DNA from: Verrucomicrobia bacterium TMED44
Lineage (GTDB): Bacteria > Verrucomicrobiota > Verrucomicrobiia > Opitutales > Seribacteraceae
Direction of reading: 5' to 3'
DNA: 8,747 nucleotides
Assembly: GCA_002168015.1 (NCBI GenBank)
Contig: NHCX01000055.1
Span: forward strand, 1-8,747
The position numbers were made by a program, and so were the translations under genes. Below are positions 1 through 7,048 of the stretch, piece after piece. The number at the start of each line of letters is the position of its first letter. Position 1 is the first letter of the stretch. The notes below the pieces were generated by a model. The model worked only from the letters and a program-made list of their open reading frames with translations. It had not been told where the DNA came from and made no database searches.

Positions 1-2
1 AT

Positions 3-1865
3 AAAATTGATCCGATCCCAACCAAAGACTATTATTCCATGCTGTCCTTTTTTGCCAACATTACACCTCATGGTAAACGGGAAGCAAATATAGTGGAGGT
101 CAAAGATTCTATTGGGAATATCACTTACCGGAATGAAATTGAGGTATGGAACAGACAAAGGAATCATTTACAGAAGCAAATTGTTGATTTTGAAGAGAAA
201 TTCCTCGCCAAATACGATAATGATGAATCCGTACTTAAAACAGAAAAAATACGATCCAAGCCAGTCATTCTACTACAAAATGCATCCGGTAAAGGTAGCC
301 AATGGAGTTATTTAGAAAAACTCCCTCCTTCTGATTGGATTGAGGTGGGGTTTGATGATAAGGATTGGAAAAGTGGCATGGGCGGTTTTGGGACTAAGCA
401 AACTCCGGGTTCCCAGGTTCGCACCGTTTGGAATAGCAAAAATATATGGATGAGAACCACCTTCCGACTGGCAGCCATTCCTAAAACCTTACGGATGACC
501 CTTCATCATGATGAGGATGTGGAGGTATACCTGAACGGTAAACTCGTTTTTCAAAATACTGGTCATGTGTCTAAGTACCAGACGCATGACATTACCCGTG
601 AAAGTGCAGATGTACTTCAAACGGGCAAAAATGTGATCGCTGTACACTGCCGACAAACCGTGGGCGGACAATATATCGACCTTGGGCTCGAATGTTTTGA
701 AGAAGCAGTTGATCTTGTCGGATTGATTCGCAAACACGCCACCAAGTTGATGGGAGATGGACCACATAAGCAATATAAAGCAAGAATTCGAGACCTTGAA
801 AGGCACCTACCCACAAAACCAAAATCTGATTACTATAAAGTACTTGCGGTCGGAGAGCATGGGGAGCGGGTAACGAAAGTCCTTCGCCGGGGAAATCCTG
901 CTCTCGAAGGGGAAGAAGTCTTCCCAGCTTTTCCGGCAGTGCTAAGTCCGCCAGATGCAGTGATTCAAAAACTTCCAAAATCATCCGGTAGAAGAACCGC
1001 CTTGGCCAAGTGGATTGGATCCAAAGATAATCCGATATCTGCCCGGGTGATGATGAATCGAATTTGGCAGTATCATTTTGGCAGGGGGATTGTTCGCTCA
1101 TCGAGTGATTTCGGATATCAGGGTGACATTCCAACTCATCCAAGATTGCTAGACTGGTTGGCTATTCAATTCATGGAATCCGGGTGGGATATTAAAGCGA
1201 TGCACAGATTAATCATGAGCTCCGATGCTTATAAAAGATCATCGAAACCCAACGACCTTGCCCTCGCACAGGACCCATTAAATCAATCGTTTTGGCGTTA
1301 TGACATGAGGAGATTGACCTCGGAGGAAGTGAGGGACTCCGTCTTGAACGCCTGCGGTACCATCAACCTGGAAATGGGAGGTCAAAGCGTAACGCCTCCG
1401 GTGCCGGACATTGTCCTTGCAGGTTCCTCGGTGAAAGGAAAAGGTTGGGGGCCCTGCACTCCCGAACAAGCCAATCGTAGGAGCGTATATGTTAAGGTCA
1501 TGCGTTCTATGCAAATGCCTTTGCTCATAAACCATGATATGGCAGATACCGACTCCACCTGCCCGGTCCGGTTTAACACTACGGTTCCCACACAGGCTCT
1601 GAATATGCTGAATGGTAAATTTATGAATGACTCAGCCAAGTCATTCGCGAACCGGCTGCGAACAGAGGCAGGAAAGGAACCGAACAAGCAAGTTGAACAT
1701 GCGTTAAAACTTGTTTTTTCCCGCAGTCCCCAAAAAGATGAAATTAATGCGGGTGTGGAGATGATGAAAAACATGAAGAATAAATTTAGTCTTTCGGAAG
1801 AGGAAGCCCTGGATCGCTTCGCCCTGTTAGCATTAAACCTGAATGAATTTGTTTACCTCGATTAA
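3..1865 (+). CDS. DUF1549/DUF1553 (PSD1-type) protein with inserted beta domain, C-terminal part
   Basis: Partial: the frame is open to the left edge and reads KIDPIPTKDYYSMLSFFANI, the usual end of a DUF1549 domain, so the Met at base 39 is internal and the true start lies outside. Full-length relatives often carry an N-terminal signal peptide and a planctomycete-type cytochrome c domain, which cannot be checked here. Numbering from that Met: a charged helical linker (20-70), a beta-rich segment (about 85-222) resembling a galactose-binding or GH2-type jelly roll, with HHDEDVEVYLNGK at 156-168, then the RRGNPALEGEEVFPAFPAVL lead-in (283-302) and DUF1553 (about 318-590) with NPISARVMMNRIWQYHFGRG at 331-350 and THPRLLDWLA at 366-375. 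It ends in NEFVYLD, as is typical. The biochemical function of the family is not established. The genes are frequent in PVC genomes, often near sulfatases and polysaccharide-use genes. The next gene, a DUF1501 protein, starts 2 bases after the stop. Family call sure, function unknown. Confidence 0.93.
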   Translation, partial: KIDPIPTKDYYSMLSFFANITPHGKREANIVEVKDSIGNITYRNEIEVWNRQRNHLQKQIVDFEEKFLAKYDNDESVLKTEKIRSKPVILLQNASGKGSQWSYLEKLPPSDWIEVGFDDKDWKSGMGGFGTKQTPGSQVRTVWNSKNIWMRTTFRLAAIPKTLRMTLHHDEDVEVYLNGKLVFQNTGHVSKYQTHDITRESADVLQTGKNVIAVHCRQTVGGQYIDLGLECFEEAVDLVGLIRKHATKLMGDGPHKQYKARIRDLERHLPTKPKSDYYKVLAVGEHGERVTKVLRRGNPALEGEEVFPAFPAVLSPPDAVIQKLPKSSGRRTALAKWIGSKDNPISARVMMNRIWQYHFGRGIVRSSSDFGYQGDIPTHPRLLDWLAIQFMESGWDIKAMHRLIMSSDAYKRSSKPNDLALAQDPLNQSFWRYDMRRLTSEEVRDSVLNACGTINLEMGGQSVTPPVPDIVLAGSSVKGKGWGPCTPEQANRRSVYVKVMRSMQMPLLINHDMADTDSTCPVRFNTTVPTQALNMLNGKFMNDSAKSFANRLRTEAGKEPNKQVEHALKLVFSRSPQKDEINAGVEMMKNMKNKFSLSEEEALDRFALLALNLNEFVYLD

Positions 1866-1867
1866 TT

Positions 1868-3337
1868 ATGAACGAAAAACCAGAAAACACCTTTTGTAAC
1901 CGTACCCACCGAAGAGAATTCCTAAAGGATATTGGAGGAGGGTTTGCCTCGCTCGGACTGACTGGGATGCTTGCCCAGGACGGATTCTTTGCCAACAAGG
2001 CAATGGCGGGGAGTGCATCATCCTATGTGAATCCCCTTGCTCCGAAAAACTCCGCTTTTCCAGGAAAAGCGAAGTCGGTCATTTTCCTTTTCATGTATGG
2101 TGGACCCAGTCAGGTGGATACTTTTGACTACAAACCCAATCTCTACCCATTGGATGGAAAAACAATCCAAGTTAAAACATTTGGTCGCGGTGGAAAAAGA
2201 AATGAAAGCCGGGTGGTGGGTCCAAAGTGGAAATTCAAACCTTATGGAGACTGCGGAAAATATGTATCCGATCTTTTTCCTCATGTCGGATCCTGTGTGG
2301 ACGATATTGCTTTTTTACATTCCATGAAAGCCGAGTCTCCGATTCATGGTTCCGCCATGCTGATGATGAATGCAGGTAACCTTCTTTCCGGACACCCGTC
2401 ATTGGGTTCCTGGGTAAACTACGGACTGGGCAGCGTGAATGAAAACCTGCCAGGCTATGTCGTGATGCTGGATAAAACCGGAGGACCGATTAGCGGAGCT
2501 AAGAATTGGTCCAGTGGATACATGCCGGCTAGCTATCAGGGAACCGTATTGCGTTCGCAGGGATCTCCCATTCTTGACCTGGAAAACTCACATGGAATCC
2601 CCCGTTCGCAACAGCGTACCATGCTTGACCATTTACGAACGATGAATGAGGGGCATCTTTCCGAACGATACGATAACACCAATTTAGCCGCACGGGTGGC
2701 ATCATACGAACTTGCTTATAAAATGCAGGCTTCAGCCCCAGAGGCAGTGGATGTGGACAAAGAGCCCGGCCACATTAAAGATTTATACGGTATGGACGGA
2801 TCCAACACTGAAGACTTTGGGCGCAAGTGCTTACTTGCACGCAGACTGGTTGAGCGCGGGGTACGGTTTATCCAAATTTATTCCGGAGGTCACCATAATG
2901 ACAACAATTGGGATGCCCATGGCGACCTGGTCAAAAACCATTCCTACCACGCTGGGAATACCGATAAACCGATTGCCGGTTTGCTGAAGGATTTAAAACA
3001 ACGTGGACTGCTCGATGAAACCCTCGTTGTGTGGGGTGGTGAATTTGGCCGCCAACCCACGGCAGAATATAGAGAAGGAACCGGACGTGATCACAACTCC
3101 TGGGGATTCACCATGTGGATGGCTGGTGGTGGGATTAAGGGTGGGGTGAGTGTGGGAGAAACCGACGAACTAGGCAGCCAAGCGGTAAAGGATCGCTTTC
3201 ATGTTAGACGCCTTCATGCTACAATACTAAACCAGCTTGGGCTCGATCCGAACAATCTTTCCTATTTTCACGGGGGGCTTGATAAGAGCTTAGTTGGGGT
3301 GGAGGGTGCTGACCCAATCCAGCAAATCATCGCATAA
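1868..3337 (+). CDS. DUF1501 family protein, Tat-exported
   Basis: 489 residues, a normal length for DUF1501. The N-terminus has a twin-arginine motif (THRREFLK, residues 13-20) followed by a weakly hydrophobic Gly/Ala/Leu stretch to about 36, so Tat export of a folded, perhaps cofactor-bearing protein is likely. Family landmarks: FMYGGPSQVDTFDYKP (75-90), WDAHGDL (348-354), VVWGGEFGRQPTAE (387-400) and GRDHNSWGFTMWMAGGG (406-422). The Asp/His/Glu-rich motifs recall metal sites of the alkaline phosphatase/sulfatase superfamily, to which DUF1501 is distantly related; catalysis here is inference. The ATG starts 2 bases after the preceding stop with no Shine-Dalgarno sequence, which suggests translational coupling. 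The DUF1553-DUF1501 tandem is the standard arrangement in Planctomycetota and Verrucomicrobiota, and the two products are presumed to act together in the periplasm. Nothing appears truncated. Confidence 0.94.
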   Translation: MNEKPENTFCNRTHRREFLKDIGGGFASLGLTGMLAQDGFFANKAMAGSASSYVNPLAPKNSAFPGKAKSVIFLFMYGGPSQVDTFDYKPNLYPLDGKTIQVKTFGRGGKRNESRVVGPKWKFKPYGDCGKYVSDLFPHVGSCVDDIAFLHSMKAESPIHGSAMLMMNAGNLLSGHPSLGSWVNYGLGSVNENLPGYVVMLDKTGGPISGAKNWSSGYMPASYQGTVLRSQGSPILDLENSHGIPRSQQRTMLDHLRTMNEGHLSERYDNTNLAARVASYELAYKMQASAPEAVDVDKEPGHIKDLYGMDGSNTEDFGRKCLLARRLVERGVRFIQIYSGGHHNDNNWDAHGDLVKNHSYHAGNTDKPIAGLLKDLKQRGLLDETLVVWGGEFGRQPTAEYREGTGRDHNSWGFTMWMAGGGIKGGVSVGETDELGSQAVKDRFHVRRLHATILNQLGLDPNNLSYFHGGLDKSLVGVEGADPIQQIIA

Positions 3338-3368
3338 TTTTCAGCATTTCCTCCCCGGAGGGCTTATC

Positions 3369-3384
3369 CTCGTTGCGTAACGAG
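3369..3384 (+). other. Perfect 6-bp hairpin in the DUF1501-rlmN spacer
   Basis: CTCGTT, loop GCGT, AACGAG: a perfect 6-bp inverted repeat with a 4-base loop. A weaker 4-bp stem (CCTC/GAGG, bases 3350-3361) lies just upstream. No run of T follows on either strand, so this is not a standard intrinsic terminator. It may be a 3' mRNA-stabilising or Rho-associated structure for the DUF1501 transcript, or part of the rlmN leader. The 69-base spacer holds no other gene. Confidence 0.45.
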
Positions 3385-3406
3385 TGGTAAAATTATAGCT
3401 TACTCT

Positions 3407-4468
3407 GTGGAAAAAAGTAAAAAGCCTCTTCTTCTTGACCATTCCTTCCAGCAGTGGGAATGGGAAAAGGTTCCCAAGTACCGAATGGAACAGGTAAGAA
3501 ATTGGATTTTCGAAAAGGGCGTTCTTGCATGGGATCAAATGTCCAACCTACCTAAATCTTTACGGAATGATTTGCAGGAAAAATTCGATTTACTACCGAT
3601 GGAATCGGTGCAAGTTCAGGGATCCAGCGACACCACACAAAAAGTCCTTTGGAAATTAAGAGACCAGCAGTTCATTGAGAGTGTTCTGATTCGAGCGACC
3701 CAAGGAACCAAAGGCGTAAGAGCATCCCGGCTGACTCTTTGTGTATCCACTCAAGTTGGATGTGCCCTTGGGTGTAAGTTTTGTGCCAGTGGACTGGATG
3801 GTTTAAAGCGCAATCTTACCACAGGTGAAATTGTTGGACAGGTACTCCTCGCACGGAATGAAGCATCCCGACGAATCGATAACCTTGTTTTCATGGGTAT
3901 GGGTGAACCACTGGCCAATCTCCCTGCTTTGCTCCCTGCCCTGGATATCATTCTTTCTCCCGAAGGCATGGGAATCGGAGCAAGGCATATCACCCTGTCG
4001 ACCAGTGGGCTCGTGCCTAAAATTTTAGAATTGGCAAAATATCCAGCTCAAATAAGACTGGCAGTATCGTTGCATGGAGGAGACGATGAAACCCGGAGAA
4101 AGATTATGCCCATCAATGACCGATACCCCATTGAAGACCTTTTTCGTGCCTGTGAACAGTTTATCGAGCAAAGAAAAAAAATGATCACTCTTGAATATAT
4201 CTTGATTCAAGGAGTGAATGATGACTTAAAACAGGCTGAACTTTTGGCTGAACATGCTCAAAGACTCAACGCGAAAGTTAATCTTATCCCTTATAATCGG
4301 GTTGATGGCCTGAGTTGGGAAAGACCTGACTTGGAACAAATAAATGAATTTTATAAAACTGTGGAAGCGGGACAGGCTCCGCGAGTCACGCTACGCATGG
4401 AAAAGGGGCACGATATCGACGCAGCCTGTGGACAACTAAGACTGCGGGAGCAGACAATCAACCAATAA
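3407..4468 (+). CDS. rlmN: Dual-specificity RNA methyltransferase RlmN (23S rRNA A2503 / tRNA A37 C2)
   Basis: Cytoplasmic radical-SAM enzyme that methylates C2 of A2503 in 23S rRNA and, in studied homologues, of A37 in some tRNAs, supporting translational accuracy. 353 residues, normal length. The 4Fe-4S motif CxxxCxxC is C119, C123, C126 in VGCALGCKFC. The two extra catalytic cysteines are present: C112, seven residues before the cluster as in E. coli C118, and C341 in DAACGQL, matching the methyl-carrying C355. GMGEPLAN (164-171) is the SAM-binding GEP motif. The N-terminal part (20-60) matches the RlmN accessory domain (KYRMEQVRNWIFEKGV). Start: GTG at 3407; the frame is open back to 3338 but holds no ATG or other good start, and no Shine-Dalgarno is placed for it (a GGAGG at 3357-3361 is too far). 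E91 to C112 is about eight residues longer than in E. coli. The antibiotic-resistance paralogue Cfr is unlikely given this setting and the RlmN-like features. Confidence 0.96.
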   Translation: MEKSKKPLLLDHSFQQWEWEKVPKYRMEQVRNWIFEKGVLAWDQMSNLPKSLRNDLQEKFDLLPMESVQVQGSSDTTQKVLWKLRDQQFIESVLIRATQGTKGVRASRLTLCVSTQVGCALGCKFCASGLDGLKRNLTTGEIVGQVLLARNEASRRIDNLVFMGMGEPLANLPALLPALDIILSPEGMGIGARHITLSTSGLVPKILELAKYPAQIRLAVSLHGGDDETRRKIMPINDRYPIEDLFRACEQFIEQRKKMITLEYILIQGVNDDLKQAELLAEHAQRLNAKVNLIPYNRVDGLSWERPDLEQINEFYKTVEAGQAPRVTLRMEKGHDIDAACGQLRLREQTINQ

Positions 4469-4514
4469 ACTATTTCCCCCCAAACAAAAATTGAGCGGAA
4501 CCCAGATTGCTTTT

Positions 4515-4946
4515 TTACGGTTTACTTTCAGCAGACTGTTTACCCATCGCCTTCGCTTCCTCTTCTGTCACCCACATATGAATATGTGACTTTTCGACGG
4601 TAAGAACATAATTACGGTTCAGGGAAAATCCGTAAGTTTTAAACATCAATTGATTATTTTCATTCAGTTTCTTCTGCAGTAAATCAAGCTGTGCTTGAAG
4701 ATCCGCCTTTTCCTTATCGCTCTCACTCATTTCAATTTTACTAACTAATTGAGCCGCAAGAGATCTCTGCTGTTGGACTAACTGTACATTTTTTTGAAAT
4801 TCTTCATTTGAATCGATGGTATTTAAAGAGGCTATTCTAACCAGAACTAATTTCTTATCCACATCTCCAGTTTTATCCTGAGCAGAGGATCCATGGATAA
4901 AGGATGCAAAAAGGATAATCAAAATCTTTAGGTTCAAATATTTCAT
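4515..4946 (-). CDS. Small exported coiled-coil protein, family not recognised
   Basis: 143 residues. I do not recognise the family. The N-terminus (KYLNLKILIILFASFIHGSSA, residues 2-22 in part) is a typical Sec signal peptide with likely cleavage after the SSA before QDK, giving a mature periplasmic or outer-face protein of about 120 residues. Residues about 48-98 are rich in Gln, Glu, Lys and Leu and predicted to form a long helix or coiled coil (runs such as VQLVQQQRSLAAQL and KADLQAQLDLLQKKL). The C-terminal part (MFKTYGFSLNRNYVLTVEKS, then HIHMWVTEEEAKAM) could be a small beta segment ending in a charged tail. Starts at an ATG without a clear Shine-Dalgarno. It is the last gene of the minus-strand series, 46 bases after the DUF1080 gene, and converges on rlmN. 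It could be a chaperone-like or adaptor partner of an envelope protein, but that is only a guess. Confidence 0.8.
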   Translation of the reverse strand: MKYLNLKILIILFASFIHGSSAQDKTGDVDKKLVLVRIASLNTIDSNEEFQKNVQLVQQQRSLAAQLVSKIEMSESDKEKADLQAQLDLLQKKLNENNQLMFKTYGFSLNRNYVLTVEKSHIHMWVTEEEAKAMGKQSAESKP

Positions 4947-4992
4947 AGTTATTAATTAGGATAGCTTGTCTTACAGTAAAGTATGTAAGTTG

Positions 4993-5658
4993 TTATTCGA
5001 TTTTTTTGAGAGAGATATTCTTAAATTTACCAGTTGTTGCAAAAGTAGTAATACCCAAGGGCACGGACATTTCGATTTCTCCTGAACGCATACTCACTTT
5101 ACGTCCAACCACTTCACAATCGATAACAGATTCTTTATCTATCCAGACGGTGAATTCTTCATCGGTCACCCTAAGTTTAATATCATACCATTGTTGATCT
5201 TCAAAAATATATGCGTCTCCAGTCTCATTTTCTGATGCATCAAAATCATCTAAACTGGATATACCGATGAGAGAACCTCCCCAGCCCCCGAGAACCAATG
5301 TGGCATGAGATTCCTGATAGGGAAAAGTTAGTCCACAAAAGAAATCGCTTCCCATCGTGCGTTTGGCCTGCAAGGAAATTTCATAGTTGGATTTTGGTAA
5401 ATCCTGACCTTTCCAATGAAGACCAGACAGCTCAGCCCCCATTTCGAGAACTAAGCTTTCATTTTCATCAATAAAAATTTCTCCCTTCCCGGCAAAATCC
5501 GTTATTTCCCAATCATCTAAGTCTTTACCATCGAAAAGTACTATCTCGACAGAATTTCTGGGAGAAGAAGCAGTCTGCTTAATTCCCTGGCAACCGATGA
5601 AAAGAAGTAAGGAATATAGAAAGAAAACTGAATAGATAATTGGATGTAATTTTTTCAT
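4993..5658 (-). CDS. DUF1080 (3-keto-disaccharide hydrolase-like) lipoprotein
   Basis: 221 residues. A lipoprotein signal peptide ends in LFIGC with C23 as the expected lipidation site; Phe at -3 is less usual than Leu. The mature part is one DUF1080 domain: the hallmark VLFDGKDLDDWE (40-51), GSDFFCGLTFP (103-113), LGGWGGSLIGISSLD (123-137), DASENET (140-146) and the closing PLGITTFATTGKFKNISLKK. The fold is a concanavalin-like beta sandwich. Some DUF1080 proteins act on 3-keto-glycosides, but this short single-domain subgroup, common in Planctomycetota and Verrucomicrobiota, is not well characterised, so sugar binding or hydrolysis is inference. Its ATG overlaps the gluconokinase stop by 4 bases (ATGA), which strongly suggests translational coupling and a shared pathway. 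No DUF1080 residues appear lost, and the length is normal for the one-domain type. Confidence 0.9.
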   Translation of the reverse strand: MKKLHPIIYSVFFLYSLLLFIGCQGIKQTASSPRNSVEIVLFDGKDLDDWEITDFAGKGEIFIDENESLVLEMGAELSGLHWKGQDLPKSNYEISLQAKRTMGSDFFCGLTFPYQESHATLVLGGWGGSLIGISSLDDFDASENETGDAYIFEDQQWYDIKLRVTDEEFTVWIDKESVIDCEVVGRKVSMRSGEIEMSVPLGITTFATTGKFKNISLKKIE

Positions 5659-6161
5659 TTTAGAAGTTTCATATCGTCCAACCTAGATTTGATTTCTGCA
5701 ATAATATTTTCACTACCTTGGACAATATTCACAGAAAATCCGATTTCATCAGTTGTGAGCCCTTCCAGAGTTTTGAGCTGATCATGGAGAAGAACAGGGT
5801 TAAAAAAGTGTCCTGCCCTACCCTCAAGTCTATTTTTAATGACTTCAGCATCTCCTTTCAAATGAATGAAAAGGGTTTGATTTTCATGGTCACTGAGTTT
5901 TTCCCGATAGCTTTTTTTTAAAGCCGAACAAGTTAAGACGGTGGGCTTTTTGGAGGTGGCCAGCATGTTTCTAAGATGTTGAAGCCAGGCAGAGCGGTCA
6001 TCATCGGTCAACGGAATACCCTCTGCCATTTTTGCTTTATTTTGAATGGAATGATAGTCATCGCCTTCAATGAAATCACACTCTAATTCTTTCGCCAGCG
6101 ATTTCCCAATGAAAGATTTTCCTGAACCAGAAACTCCCATAAGAACAAAAGCCGCGTTCAC
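5655..6161 (-). CDS. gntK: Gluconokinase (GntK family)
   Basis: Cytoplasmic kinase of 168 residues that uses ATP to turn D-gluconate into 6-phosphogluconate, feeding the pentose phosphate or Entner-Doudoroff route. Evidence: Walker A GVSGSGKS at 9-16 directly after the first strand, the gluconate-site motif EGDDYH (32-37), GIPLTDDDRSAWL, TCSALKKSYREKL and the family motif RAGHFFNP followed by LLHDQLKTLE. Length is typical of the GntK/IdnK type. The start is GTG, giving the usual N-terminus of only eight residues before the P-loop; AAGG lies only 2 bases upstream, so the ribosome signal is poor, and no ATG is available nearby. It starts 20 bases after the VOC gene and its stop overlaps the DUF1080 start. 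No gluconate transporter or dehydrogenase is in view. A shikimate-kinase-like enzyme is excluded by the gluconokinase-specific motifs. Confidence 0.93.
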   Translation of the reverse strand: MNAAFVLMGVSGSGKSFIGKSLAKELECDFIEGDDYHSIQNKAKMAEGIPLTDDDRSAWLQHLRNMLATSKKPTVLTCSALKKSYREKLSDHENQTLFIHLKGDAEVIKNRLEGRAGHFFNPVLLHDQLKTLEGLTTDEIGFSVNIVQGSENIIAEIKSRLDDMKLLK

Positions 6162-6181
6162 TACCTTAGCGGTTGGAAGTT

Positions 6182-6568
6182 TTATTTTGGTTTCTCGATG
6201 ACCTCGATCTCGTATCCTTCCGGTGCATCGATAAAAGCAAAAGTCGACCCGGATGAGCTTTGGGTGGGTCCGTCACTGAATTCGTAGCCAACCTTTTTTA
6301 TATGATCACCAAACTCATTCATATTCTCCACCTCAAATGCTAAATGCATTAAATCCTCTTGTACTACAACCTGGCCCGAGCCAGGAAAATAGGTGATTTC
6401 GATTTCCTCGTCACTATTTGGTACTGACAAAAAGACTAGCTTGGACCCCCGGGGGGATTCATGCCTTCGGGAAACTTCAAGTCCAAATACCTTTTGATAA
6501 AAATCAACAGTCTCATCGAGATGGCTAACCCGCATACGGGTGTGAAGAAACTTCGTTACAATACTCAC
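6182..6568 (-). CDS. VOC-family glyoxalase I-like protein (lactoylglutathione lyase-like)
   Basis: 128 residues, one pair of beta-alpha-beta-beta-beta VOC modules. It aligns well with E. coli GloA, and all four metal ligands are in register: H9 (FLHTRMRV), E57 (EIEITYFPG), H75 (LMHLAFEV) and E122 (GYEIEVIE). The probable role is isomerising the hemithioacetal of methylglyoxal and a thiol, with Ni or Zn bound in a cytoplasmic dimer. GloA's C-terminal extension is absent, and the thiol cofactor of this organism is unknown, so a related VOC activity remains possible. Start: GTG at 6568, chosen because the next Met (12) lies after ligand H9. The only Shine-Dalgarno-like bases (CAGG) abut the start. 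It sits between exbD and gntK with gaps of 15 and 20 bases, so co-transcription is likely, which may tie detoxification of triose by-products to sugar-acid use. Confidence 0.85.
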   Translation of the reverse strand: MSIVTKFLHTRMRVSHLDETVDFYQKVFGLEVSRRHESPRGSKLVFLSVPNSDEEIEITYFPGSGQVVVQEDLMHLAFEVENMNEFGDHIKKVGYEFSDGPTQSSSGSTFAFIDAPEGYEIEVIEKPK

Positions 6569-6583
6569 CTGAATTTGATCCCC

Positions 6584-7045
6584 TTAGGGAATCATCAAGG
6601 ATACCTTGTCGATATCTGCAGCACTGCAAGCATTCAGAATACTTACAAATGTCTGATGGTCGGATAGACCATCCGTTTCTATCTCCACTTTCAATTCAGC
6701 TTCTTCCTTACTTTTCTGCCCCGTCTGAATGAGACCATCACGTAGTTTGCGGGTGTTGGTCAAATTGTTAATTAACTGGGTTAATTCATATGGATCATCC
6801 ACGGGTATGGGAGAACCGTTCAGAGTAATGGTGCCATCTGACATGGAGTTAATCTTCGCACTTTCCATCGGAGTAACACTGTCACTACTTTGAGGTTTAC
6901 CTGGTAATTGAAAAGACAACTGCGACTCTGGTTGCACTAACATGGTGGTAACCATAAAATAAATCAGCAGCAGAAAGGTGACATCGATCATGGGAGTCAG
7001 ATCGACTTCATCGACATCGTCTAAAATTTTTCGAAAAGCATCCAT
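6584..7045 (-). CDS. ExbD/TolR biopolymer transport protein (second copy)
   Basis: 153 residues. Short cytoplasmic N-terminus, one transmembrane helix (about 15-38) and a periplasmic domain. The helix begins with DLTPMIDVTFLLLIYFM; D21 is the conserved proton-carrying Asp (ExbD D25, TolR D23). Together with a TolQ/ExbB pentamer it couples the proton motive force to work across the periplasm. The periplasmic part starts with a long Ser/Pro-rich linker (about 45-65) and ends with LKVEIETDGLSDHQTFVSIL and an alpha/beta segment near IDKVSLMIP, the usual ExbD swapped-domain region. The sequence differs much from the preceding ExbD, so the pair is probably a functional heterodimer or two specialised subunits rather than a recent duplication. 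It starts 3 bases after that gene, with only a weak AAAG before the ATG. Confidence 0.93.
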   Translation of the reverse strand: MDAFRKILDDVDEVDLTPMIDVTFLLLIYFMVTTMLVQPESQLSFQLPGKPQSSDSVTPMESAKINSMSDGTITLNGSPIPVDDPYELTQLINNLTNTRKLRDGLIQTGQKSKEEAELKVEIETDGLSDHQTFVSILNACSAADIDKVSLMIP

Positions 7046-7048
7046 CTT

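Noticed and set aside
592..1143. 183-codon minus-strand open frame opposite the DUF1553 protein
   Set aside because: It lies wholly inside a well-supported gene, has no recognisable domain and no independent start signal; it is a shadow of the plus-strand codon bias.
1382..1774. 130-codon minus-strand open frame
   Set aside because: It overlaps the conserved C-terminal part of the DUF1553 protein and shows no domain of its own.
3407..4468. Cfr-type antibiotic-resistance methyltransferase
   Set aside because: The gene sits in an ordinary chromosomal context with RlmN-type N-terminal domain and motifs; nothing points to a mobile resistance gene.
4469..4514. Possible bidirectional intrinsic terminator between convergent rlmN and the small exported gene
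   Set aside because: There are T-rich runs on both strands, but no stem longer than 3-4 bp could be formed, so I cannot call a terminator.
6182..6568. Methylmalonyl-CoA epimerase or fosfomycin-resistance assignment for the VOC protein
   Set aside because: Ligand spacing and flanking motifs (LHTRMRV, GYEIEVIE) match GloA better, although the exact substrate is not proven.
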